Source of the DNA: Maribacter thermophilus
GTDB lineage: Bacteria > Bacteroidota > Bacteroidia > Flavobacteriales > Flavobacteriaceae
Length of the DNA: 64,000 nucleotides
Reading direction: 5' to 3'
NCBI RefSeq assembly: GCF_001020565.1
Contig: NZ_LDAS01000001.1
Coordinates: 1,714,985 to 1,778,984 of the forward strand
The notes below the pieces were generated by a model, which was given only the letters and a program-made list of their open reading frames with translations, had not been told where the DNA came from and did no database searches. Shown here one piece after another: positions 55,530 through 64,000 of this stretch; the first letter of the stretch is position 1, and the number at the start of each line of letters is the position of its first letter. Both the position numbers and the translations under genes were made by a program.

Positions 55530-58500
55530 ATGAATTTTATTAACTCCGTACTAAAGGCTTTCGTTGGTGACAAGTCAAAAAAAGATGTAAAAGAATTACA
55601 GCCTATAGTAAATCAGATAAAGTCGTTCGAATCCGAGTTCGAAAAATTAAGTTTAGATGAACTTAGAAACAAAACGGTTGTTTTTAAACAGACTATAAAA
55701 GATTCTTATAAGAACATTACCGAACAAATTGCCACTCTTGAAAAAGAAGTCAAAGCATCTACTGACATTGACAAAAACGAGGATATCTATGCAGAAATAG
55801 ATAAACTTAAAGAAGAAGCCTATAAAATATCGGAAGACACCCTAAACAAGATTCTTCCCGAAGCATTCGCTGTAGTCAAAGAGACCGCCAAGCGTTTTGC
55901 AAACAACGAAACCTTGACCGTGACCGCGACGGAAAATGACCGAAAATTATCTGGAGAGAAAGAATATGTAACCCTAGACGAGGATAAGGCCATCTGGAAA
56001 AACTCATGGAACGCCGCAGGTAAAGAAGTTACATGGGACATGGTGCATTACGATGTTCAGTTGATCGGTGGTATTGCACTACACCAAGGTAAAATTGCCG
56101 AAATGCAAACGGGTGAAGGTAAGACCTTAGTGGCTACTTTACCTTTATATCTAAACGCCCTTACCGGAAATGGCGCACACCTTGTAACGGTGAACGACTA
56201 CTTGGCAAAAAGGGATAGTGCCTGGATGGCACCAATTTTCGAATTCCATGGTTTGTCCGTAGATTGTATAGACCACCACAAACCTAACTCTGACGGTAGA
56301 AGGGCCGCATACAATGCCGATATTACCTACGGTACCAATAACGAGTTTGGTTTCGATTACCTAAGGGACAACATGGCACATACACCAAAAGACTTGGTGC
56401 AAAGACCACACAACTACGCTATTGTAGATGAAGTCGATTCTGTATTGATAGACGATGCCCGTACACCATTGATTATTTCTGGACCAGTACCAGAGGGTGA
56501 CAGACATGAATTTAACGAACTAAAACCAAAGGTCAGTGAAATAGTCCAGAAACAGAGACAACATTTGACAGGTGTACTGGCCGAAGCCAAAAAATTAATT
56601 GCCGAGGGCAACACCAAAGAAGGAGGCTTTCTTTTATTAAGGGTTTACAGAGGTTTACCCAAAAACAAGGCATTGATCAAGTTCTTGAGCGAAGAAGGTG
56701 TAAAACAACTACTTCAGAAAACCGAGAATTTCTACATGCAAGACAACAACCGTGAAATGCCTAAGGTAGACGAAGACCTGTTGTTTGTTATCGATGAAAA
56801 AAACAACCAGATAGAGTTGACCGATAAAGGTGTAAACTATATATCCGGTGCAGAGGACAAAGATTTCTTTGTAATGCCAGATATCGGTGCAGAAATCGCC
56901 AAGATAGAGGAACAAAATCTTGATATTGAAAAAGAAGCTGAGCTTAAAGAAGAGCTTTTTAAAGATTTCACGGTAAAAAGTGAACGTATCCATACAATGA
57001 GTCAATTACTTAAAGCGTATACGCTTTTTGAAAAGGACGTTGAATATGTTGTTATGGACAATAAAGTGATGATCGTAGACGAACAGACCGGTCGTATTAT
57101 GGACGGCCGTAGGTATTCCGATGGTCTTCACCAAGCCATTGAAGCAAAAGAAAACGTTAAGATCGAAGCATTAACACAAACCTTTGCCACCGTTACTTTA
57201 CAGAACTATTTTAGAATGTACCGTAAACTGGCAGGTATGACAGGTACGGCCGTAACCGAAGCAGGGGAATTTTGGGAAATCTACAAACTTGATGTTATGG
57301 AGATCCCTACAAACAGGCCTATAGCCCGTGATGACCGTAACGATTTGATCTATAAGACAAAAAGGGAAAAATACAATGCCATTATAGAGGAAGTTACCCA
57401 ATTGAGCAAAGCGGGAAGACCGGTATTGATCGGTACCACTTCGGTAGAAATATCAGAATTGCTCTCAAAACTTTTGAGCGTACGTAAAGTACCCCACAAT
57501 GTATTAAATGCCAAACTCCATAAGAAAGAAGCCGATGTTGTGGCAGAGGCCGGTAAACCGGGCGTAGTTACCATCGCTACGAACATGGCAGGTAGGGGTA
57601 CGGATATTAAACTTTCGGAAGAAGTAAAAAAAGCTGGTGGTTTGGCCATTATAGGTACCGAACGCCACGACTCTAGACGTGTAGACAGACAGTTAAGAGG
57701 ACGTTCTGGCCGTCAGGGAGATCCAGGAAGCTCGCAATTCTATGTTTCTTTAGAAGACAACCTAATGCGTTTGTTCGGATCGGACAGGGTTGCCAAGATG
57801 ATGGACAAAATGGGATTGGAAGATGGTGAGGTCATTCAACATAGTATGATGACCAAATCTATAGAAAGAGCCCAGAAAAAAGTAGAGGAAAACAACTTTG
57901 GGGTACGTAAGCGTTTATTGGAATATGATGATGTAATGAACGCCCAACGTGAAGTTGTCTACAAAAGAAGAAGACATGCACTACAAGGTGATCGCTTAAA
58001 AGTGGATATCGCCAATATGGTCTATGATACTTGTGAAGTAATCGTAGAAGGCAACAAAGCGGCCAACGACTATAAAAATTTCGAATTTGAGCTGATCAAA
58101 TATTTCTCAATGACCTCTCCCGTAAGCGAAGAGGAATTTGGAAAGATGAGTGCCCAAGAAATTACCGGAAAGGTTTATAAGGCCGGATACGATCATTACA
58201 AAGAAAAAATGGAACGAAATGCCGCAGCTGCATTTCCTGTAATAAAACAAGTATACGAAGACAATGCCAATAACTTTGAACGTATCGTAGTACCATTTAC
58301 GGACGGGGTTAAAACACTTAACGTTGTTACCAACCTCAAAGAAGCCTATGAAAGTGATGGTAAACAATTGGTCACTGATTTTGAAAAGAATATTTCTCTT
58401 GCCATTATAGACGACTCTTGGAAAACCCATTTAAGAAAAATGGACGAATTAAAGCAGTCGGTACAATTAGCTGTTCACGAACAAAAAGACCCTTTGTTGA

Positions 58501-58892
58501 TTTATAAATTTGAAGCGTTTGAACTCTTTAAATCAATGATAGAGAAGGTAAACAAAGAAATAGTTTCTTTCCTATTCAAAGGAGAGCTACCTTCAGGGAA
58601 CCCCAATGAGATCAGAGAAGCAAGAAATGTTCAACAAAAAAGGGAAAAAATACAGACCTCGAAAGAAGAGATTCCTAACAGTGACGAGCTTGCAGCACAG
58701 AACAGGGCCGCTGGACAAACACAAAGGCAACGACCCGCCGTTACCGAAACAATTACCAGAGAACAGCCTAAAATTGGCAGAAACGAACGGGTAACCATAA
58801 AAAATGTAATGTCGGGCGAGAGCAAGGTTGTTAAATATAAACAAGCCGAACCTTTGATCGCCAAGGGCGAATGGGTCATTACCCAAGATTAG
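55530..58892 (+). CDS. secA: Preprotein translocase subunit SecA
   Basis: Motor ATPase that pushes unfolded preproteins through SecYEG. The 1120-aa product has Walker A MQTGEGKTL near residues 191-199, the DEVD box near residue 299, a preprotein cross-linking domain, the second nucleotide domain with IATNMAGRGTDIKL, and the helical scaffold. It is longer than E. coli SecA (901) because of extra segments in the first half, including about 590-700 bases around 56500-56990, typical for Bacteroidota. The C-terminus lacks the zinc-binding CxCxS tail. It has its own terminator. Confidence 0.97.
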   Translation: MNFINSVLKAFVGDKSKKDVKELQPIVNQIKSFESEFEKLSLDELRNKTVVFKQTIKDSYKNITEQIATLEKEVKASTDIDKNEDIYAEIDKLKEEAYKISEDTLNKILPEAFAVVKETAKRFANNETLTVTATENDRKLSGEKEYVTLDEDKAIWKNSWNAAGKEVTWDMVHYDVQLIGGIALHQGKIAEMQTGEGKTLVATLPLYLNALTGNGAHLVTVNDYLAKRDSAWMAPIFEFHGLSVDCIDHHKPNSDGRRAAYNADITYGTNNEFGFDYLRDNMAHTPKDLVQRPHNYAIVDEVDSVLIDDARTPLIISGPVPEGDRHEFNELKPKVSEIVQKQRQHLTGVLAEAKKLIAEGNTKEGGFLLLRVYRGLPKNKALIKFLSEEGVKQLLQKTENFYMQDNNREMPKVDEDLLFVIDEKNNQIELTDKGVNYISGAEDKDFFVMPDIGAEIAKIEEQNLDIEKEAELKEELFKDFTVKSERIHTMSQLLKAYTLFEKDVEYVVMDNKVMIVDEQTGRIMDGRRYSDGLHQAIEAKENVKIEALTQTFATVTLQNYFRMYRKLAGMTGTAVTEAGEFWEIYKLDVMEIPTNRPIARDDRNDLIYKTKREKYNAIIEEVTQLSKAGRPVLIGTTSVEISELLSKLLSVRKVPHNVLNAKLHKKEADVVAEAGKPGVVTIATNMAGRGTDIKLSEEVKKAGGLAIIGTERHDSRRVDRQLRGRSGRQGDPGSSQFYVSLEDNLMRLFGSDRVAKMMDKMGLEDGEVIQHSMMTKSIERAQKKVEENNFGVRKRLLEYDDVMNAQREVVYKRRRHALQGDRLKVDIANMVYDTCEVIVEGNKAANDYKNFEFELIKYFSMTSPVSEEEFGKMSAQEITGKVYKAGYDHYKEKMERNAAAAFPVIKQVYEDNANNFERIVVPFTDGVKTLNVVTNLKEAYESDGKQLVTDFEKNISLAIIDDSWKTHLRKMDELKQSVQLAVHEQKDPLLIYKFEAFELFKSMIEKVNKEIVSFLFKGELPSGNPNEIREARNVQQKREKIQTSKEEIPNSDELAAQNRAAGQTQRQRPAVTETITREQPKIGRNERVTIKNVMSGESKVVKYKQAEPLIAKGEWVITQD

Positions 58893-58912
58893 TACAAGTT
58901 ATTTATATAATT

Positions 58913-58950
58913 GCAATAAAAAAGACACTCTTCAGTGTCTTTTTTATTGC
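58913..58950 (+). terminator. Terminator after secA
   Basis: A 17-bp perfect stem (58913-58929 with 58934-58950) around a CTTC loop; the stem itself carries A and T tracts. Confidence 0.85.
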
Positions 58951-59396
58951 CTACCTGTCTAGGTCCTATCCGTAAAATATGTAACCTCAGCCTACGAGTT
59001 GATTTACAAATTTTATATATCTTTAAAAGAACCTATAACGAGACACAATGAAAAATTTAATGAAAAACCATAATTCGCCCATTGGCACATGGCAATCAAC
59101 GCCAAAAACACTCTTATATGTTTTTTGTCATAACAAATTCGAAAAACTATAGTTTTGCTTGGCTTTATTTTTATCTCAAAAAACAATAAGCTATCTAAAA
59201 CTTACCAGCCCATAATTATAAATTGTATTAAAATTAATTAAACTCGATAAAAATCAAGAGTTTATAGATGTACGTACAAAAGAAGTTATTTATGGGATAT
59301 CAAAAATAAGGTAAACCAAAAAATCTTAGTATTATGTTAAAAACATAACTAGATTTACGCACAAAATACTTGATTACCGGTTACTAAACAGAAACT
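58951..59396. other. Intergenic region before the histidine kinase
   Basis: 446 nt of AT-rich DNA with no convincing gene. The best frame is a 34-codon ATG frame at 59048-59152 preceded by weak promoter-like bases (TTG at 58999, TATCTTTA at 59018), which I do not call. TAGATTTA at 59350-59357 could be the -7 of the histidine kinase promoter. Confidence 0.5.
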
Positions 59397-60611
59397 ATGC
59401 CAGATTCTCTAATAGAACAAGAACGTCTTAGAAATAAAATAAAGTTAGTTCTAAAAGTAAATTATGTCGCAAGTGCTATTGCAATTACTTTTGGATTAGT
59501 TTGTTTCTTTCTACTGGATATAAAGGAGATTATACCTTACGTACTGGTTATTTTCGGATCGTTGAATTTCATCAACATCCAGTTCTTTAAACTAAAAAAG
59601 AACCTTACCCTTACATACAATATTTCTTCTATCCTTGCATTGATAAGTGCTTTGACCATTACACTATACAGTGGGGGCATCCATAGCCCATTTATATTTA
59701 TGCTGGCGATAATTGTATTTGCGGCCTATCTTAATACGCAAAGAAACGGACAAGTCTATCTCAATTTTATTTTCGTACTCGTACTTCTAATTTTTACCCA
59801 AAGTTTTCCTGAATTAAGTTTTACCGAAAATGTTATCCCAACAGAGTATAGGAATGTTTTCAGTTTAATATCCATTTTGTTCTCGCTGTACTTATTGGGC
59901 AATATTTTTGGAAAAGTATTATTGAAGACCCATAACTCGCTCTATACTTCAAAAAAGGAATTGACAATACAGATGTACGAAAAGGAAATGTTACTTAAAG
60001 AAGTGCATCACAGGGTAAAAAACAACTTACAAACCGTTTCTAGTCTACTTAGCCTACAAAGTAGAAGTGTAACCGAAAGAAAAATGAAAGAGTTACTAAA
60101 AAGCACCCAAAATAGGGTCATTTCTATGGCTATGGTCCATGAAATGCTCTACATGAGAAAAGATATAAGCCAAATAGAATATAAATCCTATGTTCAAGAA
60201 CTGAGCGAATATTTGATCAGGTCTATAAAAGGACTCGACAGTAAAGTGAATTTGAAGATTGATATTCCAGATATTAAATTGGGCATAGATACCGCCATAC
60301 CTTTAGGCTTACTTATTAACGAAGCGGTTACCAATGCCTTAAAATATGGATTTACAGATGATGAAGAAGGAGAAATATATATTGCCCTAAAACAAGAACT
60401 GGACAAACAGTATACTCTTAATATTGGAGATAACGGTGTTGGTTTTCCAGATACGATCAATTATAAAAACACCAAATCGCTGGGGTTAAAATTAATTTAC
60501 AACCTTACAAGACAGTTAAAAGGCACTATACAAAAAGACAATAGCAAAAAAGGCACAAACTACATCATTAAATTTCAAGAAGTAAAACAACAGCTATCTC
60601 CGGTTGCATAA
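59397..60611 (+). CDS. Membrane sensor histidine kinase, HisKA_2 type
   Basis: 404 aa. About six N-terminal membrane helices (to about residue 180) form the sensor. A short coiled coil then leads to the HisKA_2 phospho-acceptor box EVHHRVKNNLQTVSSLLSLQ, followed by a HATPase_c domain with an N box (LLINEAVTNALKYGF) and G1 (IGDNGVGFP). No response regulator gene is adjacent, so it is an orphan kinase. The signal is unknown. The small secreted protein at 60917 is the next annotated gene downstream, on the other strand. Confidence 0.9.
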   Translation: MPDSLIEQERLRNKIKLVLKVNYVASAIAITFGLVCFFLLDIKEIIPYVLVIFGSLNFINIQFFKLKKNLTLTYNISSILALISALTITLYSGGIHSPFIFMLAIIVFAAYLNTQRNGQVYLNFIFVLVLLIFTQSFPELSFTENVIPTEYRNVFSLISILFSLYLLGNIFGKVLLKTHNSLYTSKKELTIQMYEKEMLLKEVHHRVKNNLQTVSSLLSLQSRSVTERKMKELLKSTQNRVISMAMVHEMLYMRKDISQIEYKSYVQELSEYLIRSIKGLDSKVNLKIDIPDIKLGIDTAIPLGLLINEAVTNALKYGFTDDEEGEIYIALKQELDKQYTLNIGDNGVGFPDTINYKNTKSLGLKLIYNLTRQLKGTIQKDNSKKGTNYIIKFQEVKQQLSPVA

Positions 60612-60742
60612 ATTTGAAATAAACCAAACTATCACCCCTATCTTTAAAGCCCCATTTGCACCAATACAAGCGGGTTCCAAAAGACCTTCTGGCATACCGT
60701 ACACAAAAAATCAGTGTGCGATAAAAAACATACTACCGCCCC

Positions 60743-60862
60743 TTAGAACTTTCTTTGTTGAACAGGAACCTTTATAGGTTTAAGACTTCCCTTTGATTTT
60801 GGGAATATCAATAAATGGGAAACAACTAAAACAACGGGTATTATGGTAATAAATAATAACAT
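60743..60862 (-). CDS. Possible 39-aa membrane peptide
   Basis: A minus-strand ATG frame of 39 codons encodes a hydrophobic stretch (MLLFITIIPVVLVVSHLLIF) and a basic tail (KGSLKPIKVPVQQRKF). It lies 54 nt beyond the stop of the small secreted protein gene and may be co-transcribed. AT-rich DNA can give such frames by chance, so support is weak. Confidence 0.3.
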   Translation of the reverse strand: MLLFITIIPVVLVVSHLLIFPKSKGSLKPIKVPVQQRKF

Positions 60863-60916
60863 AGCATTTTGTTTTAATAAAGTACTTAATTGCACTCTAC
60901 AATTGTATTACAAAGG

Positions 60917-61174
60917 TTATGCCAATTTTGGTCTATCCTTTTTTGTGGTAAAAAACAAGGCTTTTTTAACCCTTGAATTTTTGTAGCGATATAACCTGGC
61001 CACACCATTGGTTTCAATTCTTTCTTTCTGGCCAAGGTCTTCTACTTTTAGGTTTTCTGCCATTTGCACCACACCTACTGTAGACACATCAACTTTGTGC
61101 TCAACATTTGCACTTTGTGCGAAAGAAACAGCTCCGAAAAAAAGAGTTAAAGACAAGGTTAAAATAGCTTTCAT
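60917..61174 (-). CDS. Small secreted protein with conserved basic C-terminal motif (paralog 2)
   Basis: 85 aa. Signal peptide MKAILTLSLTLFFGAVSFAQ, an acidic middle, then VARLYRYKNSRVKKALFFTT and a Lys/Arg/Pro tail ending LA. The C-terminal 29 residues align almost gap-free with the protein at 53334. It is preceded 117 nt upstream by the same 21-bp box. The kinase gene is convergent next to it. I do not know a function. Confidence 0.78.
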   Translation of the reverse strand: MKAILTLSLTLFFGAVSFAQSANVEHKVDVSTVGVVQMAENLKVEDLGQKERIETNGVARLYRYKNSRVKKALFFTTKKDRPKLA

Positions 61175-61291
61175 AACATTGATTTGGGTTATATAAAGCT
61201 AACTTCAGATGATAAAAAGTATCGTTACCTATCGTTTAAATACAAGGTTTTTCGATAACAAAACAAAGGTTGGATAAAGGGTACAAAATTG

Positions 61292-61312
61292 TCGATGAAC
61301 GTTTTGGGCACC
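61292..61312 (-). promoter_or_regulatory. Conserved upstream box with LytTR-like core (copy 2)
   Basis: On the minus strand GGTGCCCAAAACGTTCATCGA, the counterpart of the box at 53195. The core AACGTTCAT also fits the LytTR half-site pattern. It ends 117 nt before the ATG at 61174. Confidence 0.55.
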
Positions 61313-61425
61313 ACGATCAACACATCGAAAAAACAGGTAGATAATCGGCAGTTTTCTCTTTACAAAAAGCCCCATCCCTCTTTAAATAAGAGAAGAAAAC
61401 CTAATTATGATGTATTATAAATGGA

Positions 61426-63975
61426 CTAATTAACCTCTTTTCTCAACACCTGCAATGGAGGACTTTTAAGAACACTAATATTGTTGGACAATCCTATTAA
61501 CAAGACCAATAACGTAATACCTGGAAGCACGACAAAAAATGGAATCATTGAGGGTACGAACGGAGTTTCAAAAATAAAATATGCCAATAACTGACTACTG
61601 ATCAACGAAAGTAAAATCCCCATTCCAGTACCCAACAACCCTAGGTACAAATATTCTAAAGCGGCCATCTTTAGTATCTGATTGCTCTTGGCACCGATTG
61701 TCCTAAGAAGTACACTTTCCCTAACTCGCTGATACCGACTGTTTCTTACCGAACCTATTAAAACAATTATGCCCGTTAAGATGCTAAAAAAAGCCATAAA
61801 TGTGACCACCCAAGAAATTTTGTCCAAAATACCTTCTATCAAGGTAAGTACCTGTCGCAAGTCTAAAATAGAGACATTCGGAAAGCTTTTCACCAATTCG
61901 CGCTGAATATTGGCGGACGACAACTTATCTGGAGCATTGGTGGTCAACACATGAAATTGTGGAGCGTTCTCTAAAATCCCTGTCGGAAATACCACCGAAA
62001 AATTCATTTGCATTCTTCCCCAATCCACTTCCCTAATACTTCCAACAATTGTTTCCATCAGCATCCCTTGAACATTGAAGACCAAAGTATCTCCCACCAC
62101 AACCTGAGCGTCATTGGCCACATTATCGGACAACGATATGGGTACCGGCCTACCCGGAACCACTTTTGCGTCAAAATCTCCAGAAATCAATTTTTCTGAA
62201 CCGATCAAAGAATCACGATAGGTTACCCTAAACTCATGGTTTAATATCCATTTGTTTATTGTCGTAGTCGAATCTAAACGTATGGCGTTTACACTTCGAT
62301 CCTTGATCCGATCTAAACGCATAGTAATAATCGGAATATTATCTATAATCGGCAGTTTCTTTGCCTTTATAGCCTTGATCATATCTTCTTTTTGTCCATT
62401 TTGAACATCGAACATAATCAGGTTAGGACTTTTTTCATTGGCCTCCAATGAGGTTTTGGCCAACAAAAAATCTTTTGTAAAGTAGAGGGTTCCTATCAAA
62501 AAGGTTCCAATACCAATGGCCAAGATCAATACCGCGGTTTGATTGTTGGGCCTATAAAGATTTAGTAAACTTTGTCTTGAAACAAAACTCCAAGATTTAG
62601 GAAAATAACGTTTTACCAATCGCATAAAAAATTGCGACATACCCCATAAAACCGCAAAAGTCACCAATATACCTATTACAAAGCTAGAGGCATACTTAAA
62701 ATTATCGAGCAACCAATACGCGAATAAAAATACAAAGAGTACTATGGCCAAGAATACAAATATTTGAGCTTTTCTAGATTTGCCCCCAACATTCTCTTGT
62801 ACCCTTAAAACTTGTAATGGAGATACAAACCAAGTATTTAATAAGGGCGATAATGCAAAAAGAACCGACATTAATATGCCCAAGACCAAACCTACGACAA
62901 TGGCTTGATAAGAGGTAGATATTTGAACCTGAAAAGGCAAAAACTCTTGTAAGATCAAAGGAAAGGATTCTTGCAATAGTAGCCCGATCGTTGTTCCTAT
63001 GATGCCTCCCAGCAATCCCATTCCCGCAATTTGCAGCAAGAAAATAAGAAATGTCTGCTTTCTGGTAGCTCCCAAACACTTTAAGACTGCTACCGCCTTT
63101 AATTTTTCTTTTATATAAATATGAACGGAACTGGCTATACCCACACAGCCTAACAGTAATGCTATAAAGGCTACCAAGTTCAAAAAACGCCCAACATTGT
63201 CATACCTTCTTCCCAACCTCTGACTCGTAGAGGTGTGTGTATCAAGATCTGCATTTTGCTCATCCAACAAAGGATCTAGTTCTTTATCCAACTTTTCGAG
63301 GTCTGCATCAGGGGCCTTAAAATAATAGGCATAATCCAACCTACTTCCCTTCTGCAACAACCCACTAGATTCCATAAAACCATAAGGAACCATAATCGGT
63401 GGCGCTACCGAAGTTCCAATTCCCGTGCTTCCCGGGGCCGTGACCAACGAACCAATTATGGGAAAGGTCTTGTTCCCTAATTTTACACTGTCTCCCACCA
63501 CTAGATTAAACTGGAGCATAACGGTAGCATCTATTAGGGCACCAGATTCGGCTTGATATCTTACTGCCGCATCCGCAGGTTCTGTTTCGAGTTCACCATA
63601 AAAAGGAAAATTACCTTCCACTCCCCTAACCTGTACCAATTTAGTGGCACCGTTTTTAGAAAATGCGGCCATAGATGCAAACTTTACCTCCATAGCATCC
63701 GCACCACCAAGTGAATCCATTATAGACAATACCCGCTCATTGGCAGGTTCATTACTATCTATTAAAAAATCGGCTCCCATTAAGGCCTTTGACTGATTTC
63801 CAATGTTGTCCTTTAAATTTTCACTGAAAGATTGTATGGAGACTACCGCTGCAATCCCCAATACAATAGATGCCATAAACAACAGCAATCTTTTGCCGCT
63901 TGCCTTACCATCTCGCCATGCCATTTTAAACAACCAGCCCAACGAAGCCTTTGAAGTATATTTTAAATCGCTCAA
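61426..63975 (-). CDS. FtsX-like ABC transporter permease (YbbP-like)
   Basis: 849 aa with about ten membrane helices in two FtsX/MacB-type blocks (about 245-370 and 725-840), separated by periplasmic domains. Conserved text such as AVAVLKCLGATRKQTFLIFLL and SVLLRTIGAKSNQILKMAAL marks the two core FtsX loops. It lies at the window edge. The start is TTG at 63975, supported by an in-frame stop at 63985. No ATPase gene is nearby in the window; the partner is probably beyond position 64000. Confidence 0.9.
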   Translation of the reverse strand: MSDLKYTSKASLGWLFKMAWRDGKASGKRLLLFMASIVLGIAAVVSIQSFSENLKDNIGNQSKALMGADFLIDSNEPANERVLSIMDSLGGADAMEVKFASMAAFSKNGATKLVQVRGVEGNFPFYGELETEPADAAVRYQAESGALIDATVMLQFNLVVGDSVKLGNKTFPIIGSLVTAPGSTGIGTSVAPPIMVPYGFMESSGLLQKGSRLDYAYYFKAPDADLEKLDKELDPLLDEQNADLDTHTSTSQRLGRRYDNVGRFLNLVAFIALLLGCVGIASSVHIYIKEKLKAVAVLKCLGATRKQTFLIFLLQIAGMGLLGGIIGTTIGLLLQESFPLILQEFLPFQVQISTSYQAIVVGLVLGILMSVLFALSPLLNTWFVSPLQVLRVQENVGGKSRKAQIFVFLAIVLFVFLFAYWLLDNFKYASSFVIGILVTFAVLWGMSQFFMRLVKRYFPKSWSFVSRQSLLNLYRPNNQTAVLILAIGIGTFLIGTLYFTKDFLLAKTSLEANEKSPNLIMFDVQNGQKEDMIKAIKAKKLPIIDNIPIITMRLDRIKDRSVNAIRLDSTTTINKWILNHEFRVTYRDSLIGSEKLISGDFDAKVVPGRPVPISLSDNVANDAQVVVGDTLVFNVQGMLMETIVGSIREVDWGRMQMNFSVVFPTGILENAPQFHVLTTNAPDKLSSANIQRELVKSFPNVSILDLRQVLTLIEGILDKISWVVTFMAFFSILTGIIVLIGSVRNSRYQRVRESVLLRTIGAKSNQILKMAALEYLYLGLLGTGMGILLSLISSQLLAYFIFETPFVPSMIPFFVVLPGITLLVLLIGLSNNISVLKSPPLQVLRKEVN

Positions 63976-64000
63976 ACTACAATATCAGATTGGTTAGCAA

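Noticed and set aside
59048-59152. 34-codon frame in the gap after secA
   Set aside because: No signal peptide, membrane helix or recognisable motif; AT-rich DNA gives such frames by chance.

Overview
The window looks like chromosomal DNA of a marine-type Flavobacteriaceae (Bacteroidota). The reasons are the 16S rRNA gene, AT-rich intergenic DNA with almost no Shine-Dalgarno sequences, several good matches to the Bacteroidota sigma-A promoter (TTG, about 19 bp, TAnnTTTG), a SusC/XusA-type TonB receptor with a carboxypeptidase-like N-terminal domain, and the Bacteroidota versions of SecA, LptF/G and SurA. A genus near Zobellia or Maribacter is a guess from the proteins. I see no prophage, insertion sequence, CRISPR array or integron, so this is mostly core genome with a few accessory islands.

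Layout. 1-2450 (minus): the 5' part of an rRNA operon (spacer, tRNA-Ala, tRNA-Ile, 16S) with two tandem promoters. 2700-6100 (plus): thrS-infC-rpmI-rplT, in which infC appears to start at AUA. 6200-9900: YjbQ protein, HAD phosphatase and an uncharacterised secreted protein/lipoprotein pair. 9990-14990: an AraC regulator divergent from a TonB receptor and a DUF4374-like lipoprotein, resembling the XusAB xenosiderophore system. 15000-22290 (minus): an exported GATase-like protein, dnaB, accA, then tgt-lptF/G-EamA transporter. 22500-26270: outer-membrane barrel, FKBP lipoprotein, hslR, phosphoribosyltransferase, aroK, tRNA-Lys and tRNA-Leu. 26280-30010: a carotenoid operon headed by a CarH-like B12/light-sensing MerR regulator (carH-like, crtI, crtB, crtZ). 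30020-36440 (minus): a redoxin-fold protein without cysteines, aconitase, MoxR ATPase and two SurA-family chaperones. 36560-41450 (plus): a small conserved protein, a class A beta-lactamase-like lipoprotein, rluF, a membrane AraC regulator and a carboxypeptidase-regulatory-domain protein. 41510-46850: recQ divergent from kdsD-tatC-CMD-lptB. 46890-49980 (minus): MFS transporter, GyrI-like, DinB-like, pssA. 50060-53120: a DUF4105/Lnb-type membrane protein and an ABC-F ATPase. 53190-55370: a small secreted protein, a shortened methyltransferase relative, a 46-aa membrane protein, an ATP:cob(I)alamin adenosyltransferase and a DUF2795 protein. 55470-58950: secA. 59400-63975: an orphan membrane histidine kinase, a second small secreted protein paralogous to the first, and an FtsX-like ABC permease.

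How parts fit together. The carotenoid genes, CarH-like regulator and cobalamin adenosyltransferase suggest light control of pigment through adenosylcobalamin. kdsD, lptB, lptF/G and the SurA proteins serve the lipopolysaccharide/outer-membrane pathway. The least explained signal is the pair of small secreted proteins at 53334 and 60917: they share a basic C-terminal motif and a near-identical 21-bp upstream box, with a LytTR-like core, placed about 117 nt before each start codon.
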